Shown here: positions 1-12,700 of the stretch, one piece after another | How positions within the stretch are numbered: position 1 is the stretch's first letter | Layout of the letters: every line of letters starts with the position of its first letter | NCBI GenBank assembly: GCA_946807835.1 | Contig: OX327697.1 | Coordinates: forward strand, 17,308,001 to 17,372,000 | Origin: Ailanthus altissimus | Taxonomy: Eukaryota > Streptophyta > Magnoliopsida > Sapindales > Simaroubaceae | Direction of reading: 5' to 3' | DNA length: 64,000 nt | The notes under the pieces: model-generated | Told to the model about the DNA's origin: nothing | What the model saw: only the letters and a program-made list of their open reading frames with translations | Database searches by the model: none | Program-made: the position numbers and the translations under genes

Positions 1-788
1 GTTGTTCCTAAATTTGACCTATTGCTTTGGGGTTTTCTATTTTGTAAAATTAAACTCTATTTTGTACATTTTATTGATTGGCATGAAGTTGAACAGTTGA
101 CTATTTGAAGTGCTCATATTTTCTGTCATCTCTGTTTTGTAATGAATAAACTTGTCTGTGTCATTCCTCTTTTGATGATGTTCAATTTCGGTTGCCTAGT
201 GTATAGTAGATTGTATAATTTGTCAACTTATTGAAAGTTTACTGTATGGGAAGAAATCGATGGATGTTTTAAAACTATTAAGTTACCACTTGATCTAAAA
301 TCTTAAGCTATTAAGTGAGGGCCAAATAATAGTATTTAAGCTCTAAAAAGAACTTCATGTCAGTTGGAGATTACGTACTTCCTGTTTGGCAAAGAGTCTT
401 TATTGGTAGTTGTAGAAAGTTGATTGATCTATTCCTCCAGCATCTTCAGTTGTTAATGTTAAAAGAATCAATTATCCTGTTGTCTGGTTTTAGTTAGTAC
501 TGGATACTTGTTGCTTTTCTTGAATAATGCTAAACTTCTCCTTTTTAATGTATAACCATCATGGAATGATTTCTTTTCATCTGAATGTAATTATTATATG
601 TCCTGCACAGCAGTGAAATTCATTCCAAATTCAGCAAACAAAAGGTCTAATTGTGTTTGTTTCAATCATGAGGCTTTGGTTTTAGCATGCCAATTACCTT
701 TTGTTTTATCCTCACTGGATAAGATTCAACATTTCTCTCTTGGTAAAGGACTATTACCATATTCATTTCATTATTTTGGCATTGGCAG
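1..788 (+). other. Intron of the exportin-7 gene (right part)
   Basis: AT-rich sequence ending in a TTGGCAG acceptor just before the exon at 789. No exportin-7 exon could be read here, so the window opens inside an intron. Nothing else recognised. Confidence 0.7.
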
Positions 789-3700
789 AGATATCATGAA
801 TTGAGCAAGCAGAGACTTGATCGTGCCATTCTCACCTTCTTTCAGAATTTCAGAAAATCTTATGTAGGTGATCAGGCAATGCATTCCTCCAAGGTAATTA
901 AATTCTCTTTGTTCTTTATTATAATACTTGTTACCTGTCTACATATTCTATGAGACTTTATCTTTCTGTTGCAGCAGTTATATGCTCGGTTGTCTGACCT
1001 TCTTGGACTCCATGATCATCTATTACTGTTGAATGTGATTGTGGGGAAGATTGCTACTAATCTCAAGTGCTATACTAAGGTGACTGGTTTGTTTGATTTC
1101 TATTCACCATATTATTCTGGGAATACATTCCTTATTAGTAATTCTCTATACCTTGTTACAGTGCGAGGAGGTTATTGATCACACATTAAGTTTGTTCTTG
1201 GAGCTAGCTTCTGGGTTAGTATTACTACCTCCGTCTGTGACTAGAAATTAGAACCATTAGTTGTTTTGTTTTGTGAAACTTATTTATTACCTCCATAAAA
1301 TTTTCTTATTGAATAAGTGATTTTCCTTCGGCAGATATATGACTGGAAAACTGCTTTTGAAGTTGGATGCTATCAAATTTATTGTTGCAAATCATACTGT
1401 AATTCCTTTTTTAACATAATTTCATTCATTTCATTATTCTTTATTTCATCTCTGTGTCTGGAAACTGATGAAACCTTATTCTAAAAGTTCGGGTTTGGAT
1501 TGCTGATTTCAGAGAGAGCACTTTCCTTTTCTGGAAGAGTTTAGATGCTCTCGCAGCAGAACAACTTTTTACTACACTATTGGCTGGTTGATTTTCATGG
1601 AGGATAGCCCTGTGAAATTTAAGTCTTCAATGGATCCACTTTTGCAAGTACAGATACTTTCTTTCTCTATTTTTTTCATATTTTTCAGTCTTTTGGCTAT
1701 GATCATGTTAATCTGCTTTCTGAAACTCATCATGCATCTTCGAAAGAGGTCTTGACCCTGAGGAATTATTTCTGGGGATGCTTGGGCCCAAGTCATTGCA
1801 CCTATTTGCTGCTTGTTATTATTATTGCTATTGTATCGAGGATGTGCACAATCATTATCCATTCTTCTAACCCCAATGTCAGTAAATTTATCTTTCCTGG
1901 ATGCTGAAGCAATGTTTATGGTATGTTAGGTTTTTATCAGTTTGGAATCAACTCCGGATTCAATGTTTCGTACTGATGTGGTAAAGTATGCTTTGATTGG
2001 GTTAATGAGGGATCTCCGAGGAGTTGCAATGGCCACCAATAGGTTAGTACATGTGCAATTTGAATTTTGACTCTCTTAATCCTTTTTTGATGAATGTTAA
2101 AATGATTTCATTTTCCTTCTATGGATATCTTTCAGTCGCAGAACATATGGACTTCTATTTGATTGGGTATATCCAGCGCACATGCCACTTCTCCTAAAAG
2201 GCATTTCACATTGGACTGATACACCAGAGGTAGTGTTAATTAACTCTTACCTTCAGATCTCTGACATGCCAATGATCCTAGATCATTGTGCACTCAACCT
2301 AAGCCTTAGAACTTGGGCGCCCCTTGTGATCGGTTACAGTATAATGTTCAAATTCACAGTTTCTGAATTTTTTTTCTTCTCTACTGGAAGTCTAATTTGA
2401 CCTTAAATTTAAACAGTGTCAACCTTTTAGCATGTGGTGGATGGAGGTGTATATTTAGCATCTCCATAATCTTTGAGGATTTTACTTTAATGATTGAAAC
2501 CATAAGTGGTCTGTGTGATTTGTCCCAAATTTGGATAAATGTGTGTGGTATTCATCTGAGTAAGAAGGAAAGTTGGATAACACAGGATGTGTAAAGAAAT
2601 ATGCACAGATGTTGATGTAGGACAGTATACGAGAGAAAGGGAAAATTGTAGTGATAGTTGATAAATAAGAGAGAATAAGAAAAGTGAGATTATCCATTGC
2701 TTCAATAATTCATCAAGTCCATCTAACACTAGTTGCACAAACATATTTATAGGTTTAGGAGTATAGAAGATGGAAATAGAAAATCTCAATCTCTGATAAG
2801 CCAAATCTAAGATGGCTTTATTAACAATAAAGACAAATATCTAAATATCCTAAAAACTAAAAGATAAAAGTTCATAACAATAAAAGAAAATCACTACCAA
2901 ATTTGACAGTTTCTAAACCATTTAAATCACTACCAAATTTGACAGTTTCTAAACCCTAAATTGGACAATCTTGATTTGTCATCAGATATGCAATTGTGAC
3001 ATAGAGCCGTAATGAAAAGATTCAACTAATAATCTAGAAAATTTTATGGGTAATACCTGAGGCTTTTATGGAGGTAGAACCACGATTTCAGAAAGTCAGG
3101 TTTGATTCACTCCCAGTAGTTTTTTTTCCTAAACAGTAACTTATTTTATGAGTTTTCAACTACCATGAGATTTGCTTTAAGAAAAACTTGAACTAGGAAA
3201 TGTAAAAATGCCAGGAAACATTCTGACTTGTAGTTCAGATTTTACAATGGGTTACTCCTTTCCTGTTGCTTGAGATTGATTTGGTGAATTCCACGTAGTT
3301 TATTTTATTTGCAAGATCACTCATGGCTTATTGCAGTATCTAGTTCATACTGCTATAGAAGTTGATCATTCTTCCTCAAAATCTATTGAAAGAGAAATAG
3401 TAACAAAGGAAATATCAGAAAGATTATCTATTGAAGAATTAGTTCCCGCCTCTATCAAAGAATGTGCTATCTTATTTATTGAAAAACATTATGTATTGGA
3501 AAACGAATTCCCTTGTGTACTTGTGATCTTCTTGCACTCTTTTCAGAGGCTTCTCGAGTTGGGAAGTTTGGCTGAAAGGGTCTCATCCGATAGAGTTTTT
3601 GTCTGGGTTCAAAGCACAAAAAGAAACTATGAAAATCTGATGCAAGTCAATGACATATAACAGTTAGATGTCCTTGGGAACATCTCTTAGAGGAGGTCTA

Positions 3701-6700
3701 GTACTGAGTTCTTGCAGTTTACCACAGGAAGAACAAATAAAAAATAAGCTGTACTAGATAGAAGATTAAAAGACTAATTTGGAAATTTCAAGCATGGCAT
3801 TCAATATAAAGTCATGCAATAGAAGTATTAAATAGAAAGTGAATATCAAACCTGGAGAAAATCGAATGATTTATAACTACTTACAATTTGGCATTTTCAT
3901 GATCACTATCTAAATACTCCAATTAGATTTCTCATATTCTTTAATTAGTATTGCTTATCAATATAAAACCTTGTAATCATTGAGACATCAAATGGGTTGC
4001 TTACAAACACAAAAGCTGAACGTTCCATTCATCAATCCTACGTTTTTCTGGGTGATCTTTAATTTCTTTGCCAATCAAAAGAATAAGTTATATCAGAAAC
4101 ACAATTCTGACTTGAATCGGTTGCTCTAGGTATAACTTCATTTTCCCATCATCTCTTCTTTTGGTCTGTCTCAGCATTGAATGATCTACCATGCTTTATA
4201 CCCATATTGTTCTGGATCTGCTCAATGTTCAAACTTAAAAGCATGTCAGGCTCCCGTTCTTGCTTTGAATGGGGTGCATTCTCTACGTCATTTTCTCCTA
4301 CATGAAAGACTAAGATAAGGATCACTATTTGTCATTTTTCTTTCTTCTTTTAGTTAAGAAAAAAAGTATTGTTGCATTAAATTTGAGAAGAATTACCTAA
4401 CAATTAGCTAATTGTCCTAGCGTCGCTCTCTCTTTTTTCTTTATGATAAGAAACAAAATAAGAAATTATTGATCTAGTACAAGAGTTACCTCCACCAGTA
4501 GTACAACTGTGGGAAAAATGAAGAGAAAAACAATGATGTCATAAAACAATGGCATGCCCACTTTTTCGTTATAGAGATAGTGAAATATTGCTAATCTATC
4601 AAGAAAACTAGGCACATAATGTAGCAAGGAAGTTACTGTTACTTCACAAAAATTCAGAAATTTTCCTCCTAAGCATTTTCAAACACTGCTCTATTCCAGC
4701 AAAATAATGCAAGGTACTCCAAGATACTAGAAGTCCATAAAATCTCGGCCTTTCTTTCTCCAGTGAAAGCTCTAGAATCCTCTACAGACATCAACACAAG
4801 TTAAGCTGTTTGCAGCAAAACTCAAGCAGCCTGAAAAATATTCTGCCCTAGTGTGAAAGGCAGAGTAAAGGAGAGCTTTGGTTGACTTTTGCTGCAGCAT
4901 TCTTACATATCACACACAAAAAAGTAGATAGGCAAACACCAGTTCTTCTTAATTGAACTACATGTCTTCATTTTACCATGGGCAATTGCCAGGCTAGAAT
5001 CTGAACCTTACTTGGATTGCCTTCAAATCATTCAAAATGTGCAGAAGGAATGAAGAATTGTTCACCATCCAATTAAATTATGATATGTATAAATACCTGA
5101 AGAATACTTTATCCATTTTCTTCCATCCTCCCTCACTGGGTGGACGCTTAGTATTGTTTCTGTTGTGTCTGCTTTCTTTCCTGCATGGTTTTACTTATCT
5201 TCACCGTGGGGCTTGATTTTTTTCATCCCCAGTTAGGTCATTTATAACACAAAACACTGGGTCTCATTGTTGTCCCTTGTTTTAAGTCTATTGTATTGAG
5301 TACATTTGTTTATGAGCCTATTGCTATGCGTGCCCTTGTTAGCTCCCACGTATTGAATTGCTCTCCATCTTACAAACCGCAAAATCTTATCCGTTTGCAC
5401 ATGAGCATGTTCATTCTAGCTGCTTATCTTGATTTTTTTTTTCTTTTGATGGATAAATATTGCACTAAATGTTGGATCATTTATGCAATCAAAGATCGTC
5501 TCTTTTAAGTCTTTGCCTGAACTTTTGAGAAAAGAAATAGATCTATTCATTTGTCCTTCAAATGCTATTATCTACATGTTTTACTTCTCAAGTTCTATTA
5601 TACATACATCTATGGCCTGCCTATTTTATTTGATGCATCTGCCCCTGCTCTGTTATTTGCTATCAAAATCCTTGTGGTAATTTATCATATTCCTGTTGTA
5701 TGATAAACCTAGACTGTTTTTGCTGAACATGTAAGACTTTATTGTTCGACTTAATTTTGCAGGTTACTACTCCATTGTTAAAATTCATGGCTGAGTTTGT
5801 ATTAAACAAAGCTCAGCGTTTAACTTTTGACTCGTCTTCTCCTAATGGAATTCTTCTATTCCGGGAAGTTAGTAAAATAATAGTAGCTTATGGATCAAGG
5901 ATTTTAGCTCTTCCAAATGCGGCAGACATTTATGCCTACAAATATAAGGGAATATGGATTTGCTTAACTATTCTCTCAAGAGGTTGTTGTACAAACCTTT
6001 TTTCTCTCTTTTTCGCTTAAAGTATGTGGTGGTTTTTATTTATTGTTGCTGTCATAGATATACTTATGTCTTGGTATGAGTTTTTTCTTTTAGTTTAATT
6101 TATACCAAGTCCTTTGAGAAGTTTTCAGGGTTAAGTACGGAAGAGACACAAATACACACTCTCTGTTCTCATGCATATGTAATTTGTGTTGCTTCTATGA
6201 AAAATATTGTATTTATTTCTATATGAGAAATATTATTCCCATATATAGCAATACACACACTGTTCTCATACATATGTAATTTGTGTTGCTTATATGAAAA
6301 ATATTGTATTTATTTCTATAAATGAGAAATATTATTCCCATATATTGCTATGTAAATTTTCATATTTTGCTTCTATCAATATTCCTTGTGCTGCTCTTCC
6401 TATGTGTTTCTAGAGCTGTTTCAGAAGTTTTATTGTTTTATTCTGGTAGTTGTGCAAACCATATGTAAGCATGCATCATCAGGTAGTGCGGAGAGTACAC
6501 AGAGCATTAAATGAGATGGGAGTATAATGACATCATTAAGATAAAGGCAATTTCTTAGTTGTTTTTAGTATTTGTTCAGCCCTGTGAACAAATATAAGAT
6601 TTTTATTCGTCTCAGCATTCTTTTCTGGTATAAATTTTCAGTTCATGTGATGTATATTATTCTATATGTGCTACTTGTTTTAAGCAAACTCTTCTATATA

Positions 6701-9700
6701 TGTATAATGAATGTGGCAATACTTGGTTTTCTGAGGATTAGTAAGGAAAAGAATCATTGAAATGACTACGATTTTCTATTTCAAAGAGAGAATGAGGGGA
6801 CGGCTTTTCTTCTTCTTCTTCTCTCTTTCTGCTTTCTTCTTTTCTTTTCTTTTCTTTTCTTTTTTGGTTATCTGGTAAGTAGTAGGACTCATCTTAGCCC
6901 TCCTAAGGCAGGAAACAGAGATTTCCACATTAGAGTATGGTTACATTCTTTACATGTAGTTCCTGTTATCTGGCATGGTATTTTGGTCTTAATTTACACT
7001 CACTACCTGTTTGTGGCAGTCCGATATCCGTGATAGAAGTGTGGGATTGTCTTGTTTGATGTTGTTGTTTTAATAACAGCATTTTAAGTGGACTCATTTA
7101 TGAGCTGATTTCTTTTTCTTTTGCCAACAAATGGCAGCTCTTGCAGGCAACTACGTCAACTTTGGTGTTTTTGAATTATATGGTGATAGAGCTCTCTCTA
7201 ATGCACTTGACATTGCTCTTAAGATGACATTGTCAGTTCCTTTAGCTGATATATTGGCTTTCAGGAAGGTATGTGGAATGCTACTGATGTTTTGGCTCCA
7301 AGATTAACTGTTTGATTATTTTCTGTAGATTATTTTTAAGAATTTCTCCAAATATGTTTGCATGCATGTATATTATTATGGATATTAAAGAAAACCCTTT
7401 GTGACCCACCAATTTCATATATGTAGAAAGCAAACTGTGAGGTTCTTTTATGAGCTGATTTCATTTTCTTTTTGCCAACAAAGGGCTTTAATGTTAAAAA
7501 TAGTTAATATGCCATAAAATACAGCATTATCTTGTACACGTACCTTTGTAACATTGAAGTGTTTGGAATAATGAAGTTGAGTTCACATTCTTCAAACCAT
7601 GCTAGCATTTAGCCTTTCAGTTATAAGGTTTATATCTCCACTTGTCTGTTTCTTTGCAGTTGACAAGGGCCTACTTTTCATTCTTGGAGGTTTTGTTCGG
7701 CAGCCACATCACTTTTATTTTGAATTTGGATAGAAACACCTTTATGCATATAGTTGGTTCCCTTGAATCTGGTGTTAAAGGCCTGGATACAAATATCTCT
7801 TCACAGGTGTGTATTGACTTCCAATTAGGTTCTTTCAGCTTCATGCATAAAATTCTAACCAAAAGTCAATCCATTGAAAAAAAAAGGGAACGGGTTTTTC
7901 TTTGGCAATATGAGATTTAATTGTAGAAAAAGTAGCATGGATAATGATTTTTATTTACCAATTTTGCTGACTAGTAATGGTAAACTCTTATTCTTATTTA
8001 TTAGTGTTTTTTATTTACCAATTTTTCTGACTATTAATGATAAACTCTTATTCTTATTTATTAGTGATTTTTATTTACCAATTTTGCTGACTAGTAATGG
8101 TAAACTCTTATTCTTATTAATATGTCAATCAAGGAAGAGAAAACAAATGGTCTTCTGTATATACATTTGATTTGATTATGATGAATCTTTTATGGATTGA
8201 GACTTATTTCTCTTACTTTTAATTTGAAAATAGAAGACAGAAGCAATAGAAAAATAAAATATGTAAGTACAATAAATGAAGTGGATTATCATACAAATAG
8301 TTAGGATTTGTTTGTTATATTTTCATCAGTTAGAGGTTCTTGAGGTAGATCTTGTACTAAGCGCCCATTTAGTACAGCTTCTTTACAAGCCAAAAGAGAT
8401 TTTTTGATGCTAAAAGCTTTTTTAAAAATATTTTTGTGTCATTTGCTTGCAACCAAAGAGCAGCTTATGGAAGATTAAAAAGCTACCTTTGCTAGAAGAA
8501 GTTCAAATTCTAAGCTTCTTTAAGTAGAGCTCTTTGAGCTTTTTTTCAAAACTTTCATAGAAAATACCCAAAAGTTATTTTAAGTCCACTATGTGCTTAC
8601 TAATAATGAAACCCCACTTAATTAAAATTTAACGTATTACGACTGTCACTGCCATTTTGACAAAGTTCTCCACTAGATTCATTTTTTATCTCTAAAAATC
8701 ATTATATTTATTTTTGAACTTTCCCTTTTTTGTAACTTAGTGTGGATCTCAAATCCTACACAATTTCTAAAGCTGACTGCCTTGTATTTGTGAGTATTGT
8801 TTTCCCTTTAATTTATTATATAATGCAGAGAAGAAAATTTGTCAATGCTGGGAATTAGGTTATAATAGAAAATGAAATTCAATTAAGATGATTCATAAAT
8901 TGTTTGGAATTGAGAAGCATTGAGGTTGTAAACACTGAGCCTTGGATTTGCTAACATTGTGGTATTGCTTACTATGGAACTCTTGGCTGACTTTAGGAGC
9001 ATACATATGGTGCAACATATGTATTCAACACTGAATCAATCAAACACTATATACAAAATGATAACTAGGAGCAGGATATGGAGTTATGTGTGCAATAATT
9101 TATATTACATTAAGCTTATTATATGGTTTTTTATGGAAACCCAAGTATATAGATGGGCTTTATGTAAAACCCAAGTATATAGAATAATTATTGTTATATG
9201 CACATCAATTATTCTTTTTCTTTTTCTTTTTGTTATATGATTATAAATAAAAGAAACTATTTATTTCTGTAAATGTTAAATTGATAAAGTTTCTTGGGTG
9301 TTTATTCGAAACAAGCAAACAAGCACTTAATCTGTAGATGTTGGTTGGTTCAATTGGTAAAACGTTTTGGGTTGTTATAAGAGATTTGGGGTTAGATTCC
9401 TTCTTGCACACCTTAGGTGTTTTATTATGTTCATTTGATAATTAAAAGGAAAAAAATGAGAAAGATACATATATTTAACGAAGGAAGATGAAAAAGTCAT
9501 TTTATTTAGTTGTCTGTGTCAGTTGGTTCAAGCCTTTTGGGTTGCTACAAGAGGTCTTGTGTGTTTTGGGGGGGGTGGGTGGTGGTGTTCCTGACTACTA
9601 GCTCACACCAAAGGTGGGAGGGATTTGGTTATATGATCTAATAAAAAAAGTTCTTTACTTCCAGATTCCTTGCACTTGTATGTGCTTACATACAGTTAGT

Positions 9701-12700
9701 ATATACATTGATGTACTTGGATGCTTGTAAATGGACTACAATTATTATGAGATAATGAGTTTTAATTATTTTGAGATAGCTACAATAATAGGTTCAATTA
9801 TAAAATTCTGGTAACCTACTATATTATGCAGATAGGCATGACCCCTCAGACAGCTGCTGTAGTTTCCACGTACAAAATTTAAACCATCTTCATTGAGCAT
9901 GCAACTCTTTGGGCCAATTTCATGTCCAAATATGGCACCATGTTATCTATTTATTTCCTTCTCCTAATTTCATTCGTCAAGCCTAAACATTTGAACTTCT
10001 TGTTTCAGTGTGCTTCTGCTGTGGATAATTTGGCTGCCTTCTATTTCAATAACATAACTATGGGAGAGGCACCCACCTCACCTGTAGCTATTAACCTTGC
10101 GAGACATATTGCAGAATGCCCCAATTTGTTTCCAGAAGTAAGTCCGAGCACTTTTTCTATTATTATGTTGTTATTATTGCTATTAGAAGAAACATGTTAC
10201 CAATACGGTGAAAAGTCAGTAACATAATGAACTGCTGTCCACCTCAATATACCCCAAACTAGCAAATGAAAATACTCAAGATCATAAATTTATAACAGCA
10301 TTTGAATTTCTAAAGCTCCCTAAAATTGCTACAAAGCTAAGAAGTAAACTTTGTCCCACAAAAAGATCCCTCTGCATCAGCCTCTTAATTCTATTTTTTT
10401 CTCTCCTGATGACATGATAGCACATACACCACCATCTCCTTAAAACCAAAGCTCTTATACACCCACCCAAAATAAAGTGAAGAAAATCTTCTGTTGTGTT
10501 TTTGTTATTTGTAAAAAAAAAGACAAACAAAAACTCTTAAACGTGAATGAGAATTACAAGATTGAGAAAGATGTCAAAAAAACTAGGAACAACCTGAAGG
10601 GGCTCAAAAAGATCCGTGCAGTATAAATGGAACAGCTGTTGCAAAAAACTATAAACTCATGAATCCAAATCAAAACTCATTTGGCGCAAAAGTTGATCCC
10701 AATGTAAGTAGAGAAAGGAAAATGAGGTATCTTGGATTGTATTAGACATCAAGGTCCAGGGAGAAGCTGATAAATGATCTTAAGACCCTAAGCATTTTAT
10801 TCCTTGTTCAAATAACACTCTGTTCCTTGTTTGCTGAAGCAACTGAAAAGTAGCTAAATGCTGCATGACCAACCAAATTTTTGCACCTGAATCTTATAGC
10901 AATGCTGCTGCAAGAATAACTTTGGCAAATAATGGAGCAAAAATGGGATAAATGCCAATCTTCAGATCACCTTTGAATTATGTAATCTTGTGTTAACATT
11001 AGCAAGTGATAAGACCCACAAAAATGTTGGACTTTACAAGAGGCCTCCCTATCATGCCGATAGGCTTAAGAGATTCTAAGAATGATCATCCAGTAGCCAA
11101 TTGACAAAGGATTGCAGAACTTGCTGGATGCCTGAGCATCCAAACTTTCCTGTCTTCTCTCATCTTATTTTAAGGAAAGTTCATAAGGACTGTTGTCCAA
11201 GAGAGCAAGGAATTCTTGCATTTCTCTTTCATTGATATTTCACAAAGAGTTAGTGTTCTTGCCCTGACCTGAGGAAGTTGTGAAAGAGACTGGGTAGATG
11301 ATTGAGGAACCACTAGCTTTGGGGTGAGAGGATGTGCAGGGTGGTGGATGGTTGCCTAAATGAGAATAGAGGCTTCAGGCTCGGCCAATATGACTTGTCT
11401 TCTCATCATTTTCCTTATCTCATTCCAAATGAAACTATCCTTTGTACGACAAAGTCCTTTATTGTCTCTGTGAACTTGCTTGCATGAGATTTTCAGAATT
11501 CTTTTCCTATTTTGTTTTATATAGAAATCAGGATGCTGTTTCGAGATAATATTGAGTATTTTGTTTATGTTTTAATATTCATATGCACTGTTCTTTTTTT
11601 CATCTTTTTTTTTCTTCTGCTTATTAAGTCATGAATGTATATATATGTGTGTGCACAAGGCTCTTTAATTGGATGGCAAGCACTTCTGCACTCTTGAATC
11701 GGGGGGTGTGGGTTGGGAAGAGGTTTGATTCCTGGCAGTAACCAGACGTGCTAATTATATATATATATATATTTGTGATCAAGTCTTTATCAGTATAAAA
11801 AAAAATTATTTCTGTTTCTTATTCATATAGAAAAAATCCATATTCAATTCTGAAATTATTTTTAAGTTATGTAATGCGACAATTACATGCACCTCATAGA
11901 ATGTGGTATTGCCAAGAAGCAGAAATATGTGTTGTTCCTTGTAAGCTTGAACTAGGGATATTCATTTAAGATATCTTTTTGGCACTTTGGGTCTACCCCA
12001 AAAAGTAAATATCTCTAGCAAAACACAATCTAGTTCCAGATATGTCAAAGCAGGCATAATGTGCTTACATGTTTGACAGGCAATGTGCTAGAAGTAGGAT
12101 CTGCAATGATGAGCTCTTGAAAGTGTAGGTTTGTAGTAGAAGAAATATGGAAACTGGAATGAGTTGAGTTCGGTGTTGAGAATATCTCTTTGTCCACTTT
12201 CTTTCTTTTCTGAAGTATAACAGTGAGATGATTATCAAATTGTTCCCTTGTTTTGATGCAGATTCTATACTATTACCTTCTGCCTTTTGTTTTTGTTGCC
12301 TTCTATTGAAAGTTTGCATGTCTTAATTCTTTTCTTTTGTGTGCAGATATTGAAGACCTTATTTGAGATTGTGTTATTTGAAGATTGCGGCAACCAATGG
12401 AGTCTTAGCAGACCTATGCTGAGCTTAATTCTTATTAGTGAACAGGTGACAGTTTATACCATCTTAGTGCATATTTTCTTTCACTTTCCATCTTGCTTTA
12501 TTGCACTTCCTTAGCTTACAAATCTAGGATTACTTTTTGCATGTCTAATTTCTTTAAGAAAATGAAGTTAACTTGTCCATTGCTGCTGATCATTATATGC
12601 TGTCTACGATTCCCTCAAAGTGTCCATAATTCGGCAAGATTATATATTTTAGTGATGTTTCCATTTTAGTTATTAGTATTTTTATGATACATTAATTTGA

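Larger units (their letters stand above)
2230..5762 (+). other. 3.5-kb exportin-7 intron with probable old insertions
   Basis: The exons on either side are contiguous in the exportin-7 protein, so this is one intron. It contains an imperfect tandem pair (2888-2955), an open reading frame of unknown origin (about 3331-3660) and AT-rich filler. Part of it (about 2600-3000) has the look of decayed retroelement sequence, but no boundaries or target duplications were found. Confidence 0.6.
7807..10008 (+). other. Exportin-7 intron carrying minisatellite and SINEs
   Basis: Intron of 2.2 kb between the exons ending SSQ and beginning CASAVDN. It contains the 60-bp minisatellite at 7944-8118 and two tRNA-like SINE copies near 9.35 and 9.55 kb; the remainder is AT-rich with nothing recognised. 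Confidence 0.75.

Noticed and set aside
7944..8118. CRISPR-like array
   Set aside because: Units are contiguous without spacers, and the context is a plant intron.
9337..9410. Possible functional tRNA gene
   Set aside because: Box A and B are present, but no acceptor stem or anticodon loop can be formed; a SINE fits better.
10282..10530. 82-codon minus-strand ORF in an exportin-7 intron
   Set aside because: No recognisable domain, and its length is what chance would give; noted only as part of a possible old insertion.
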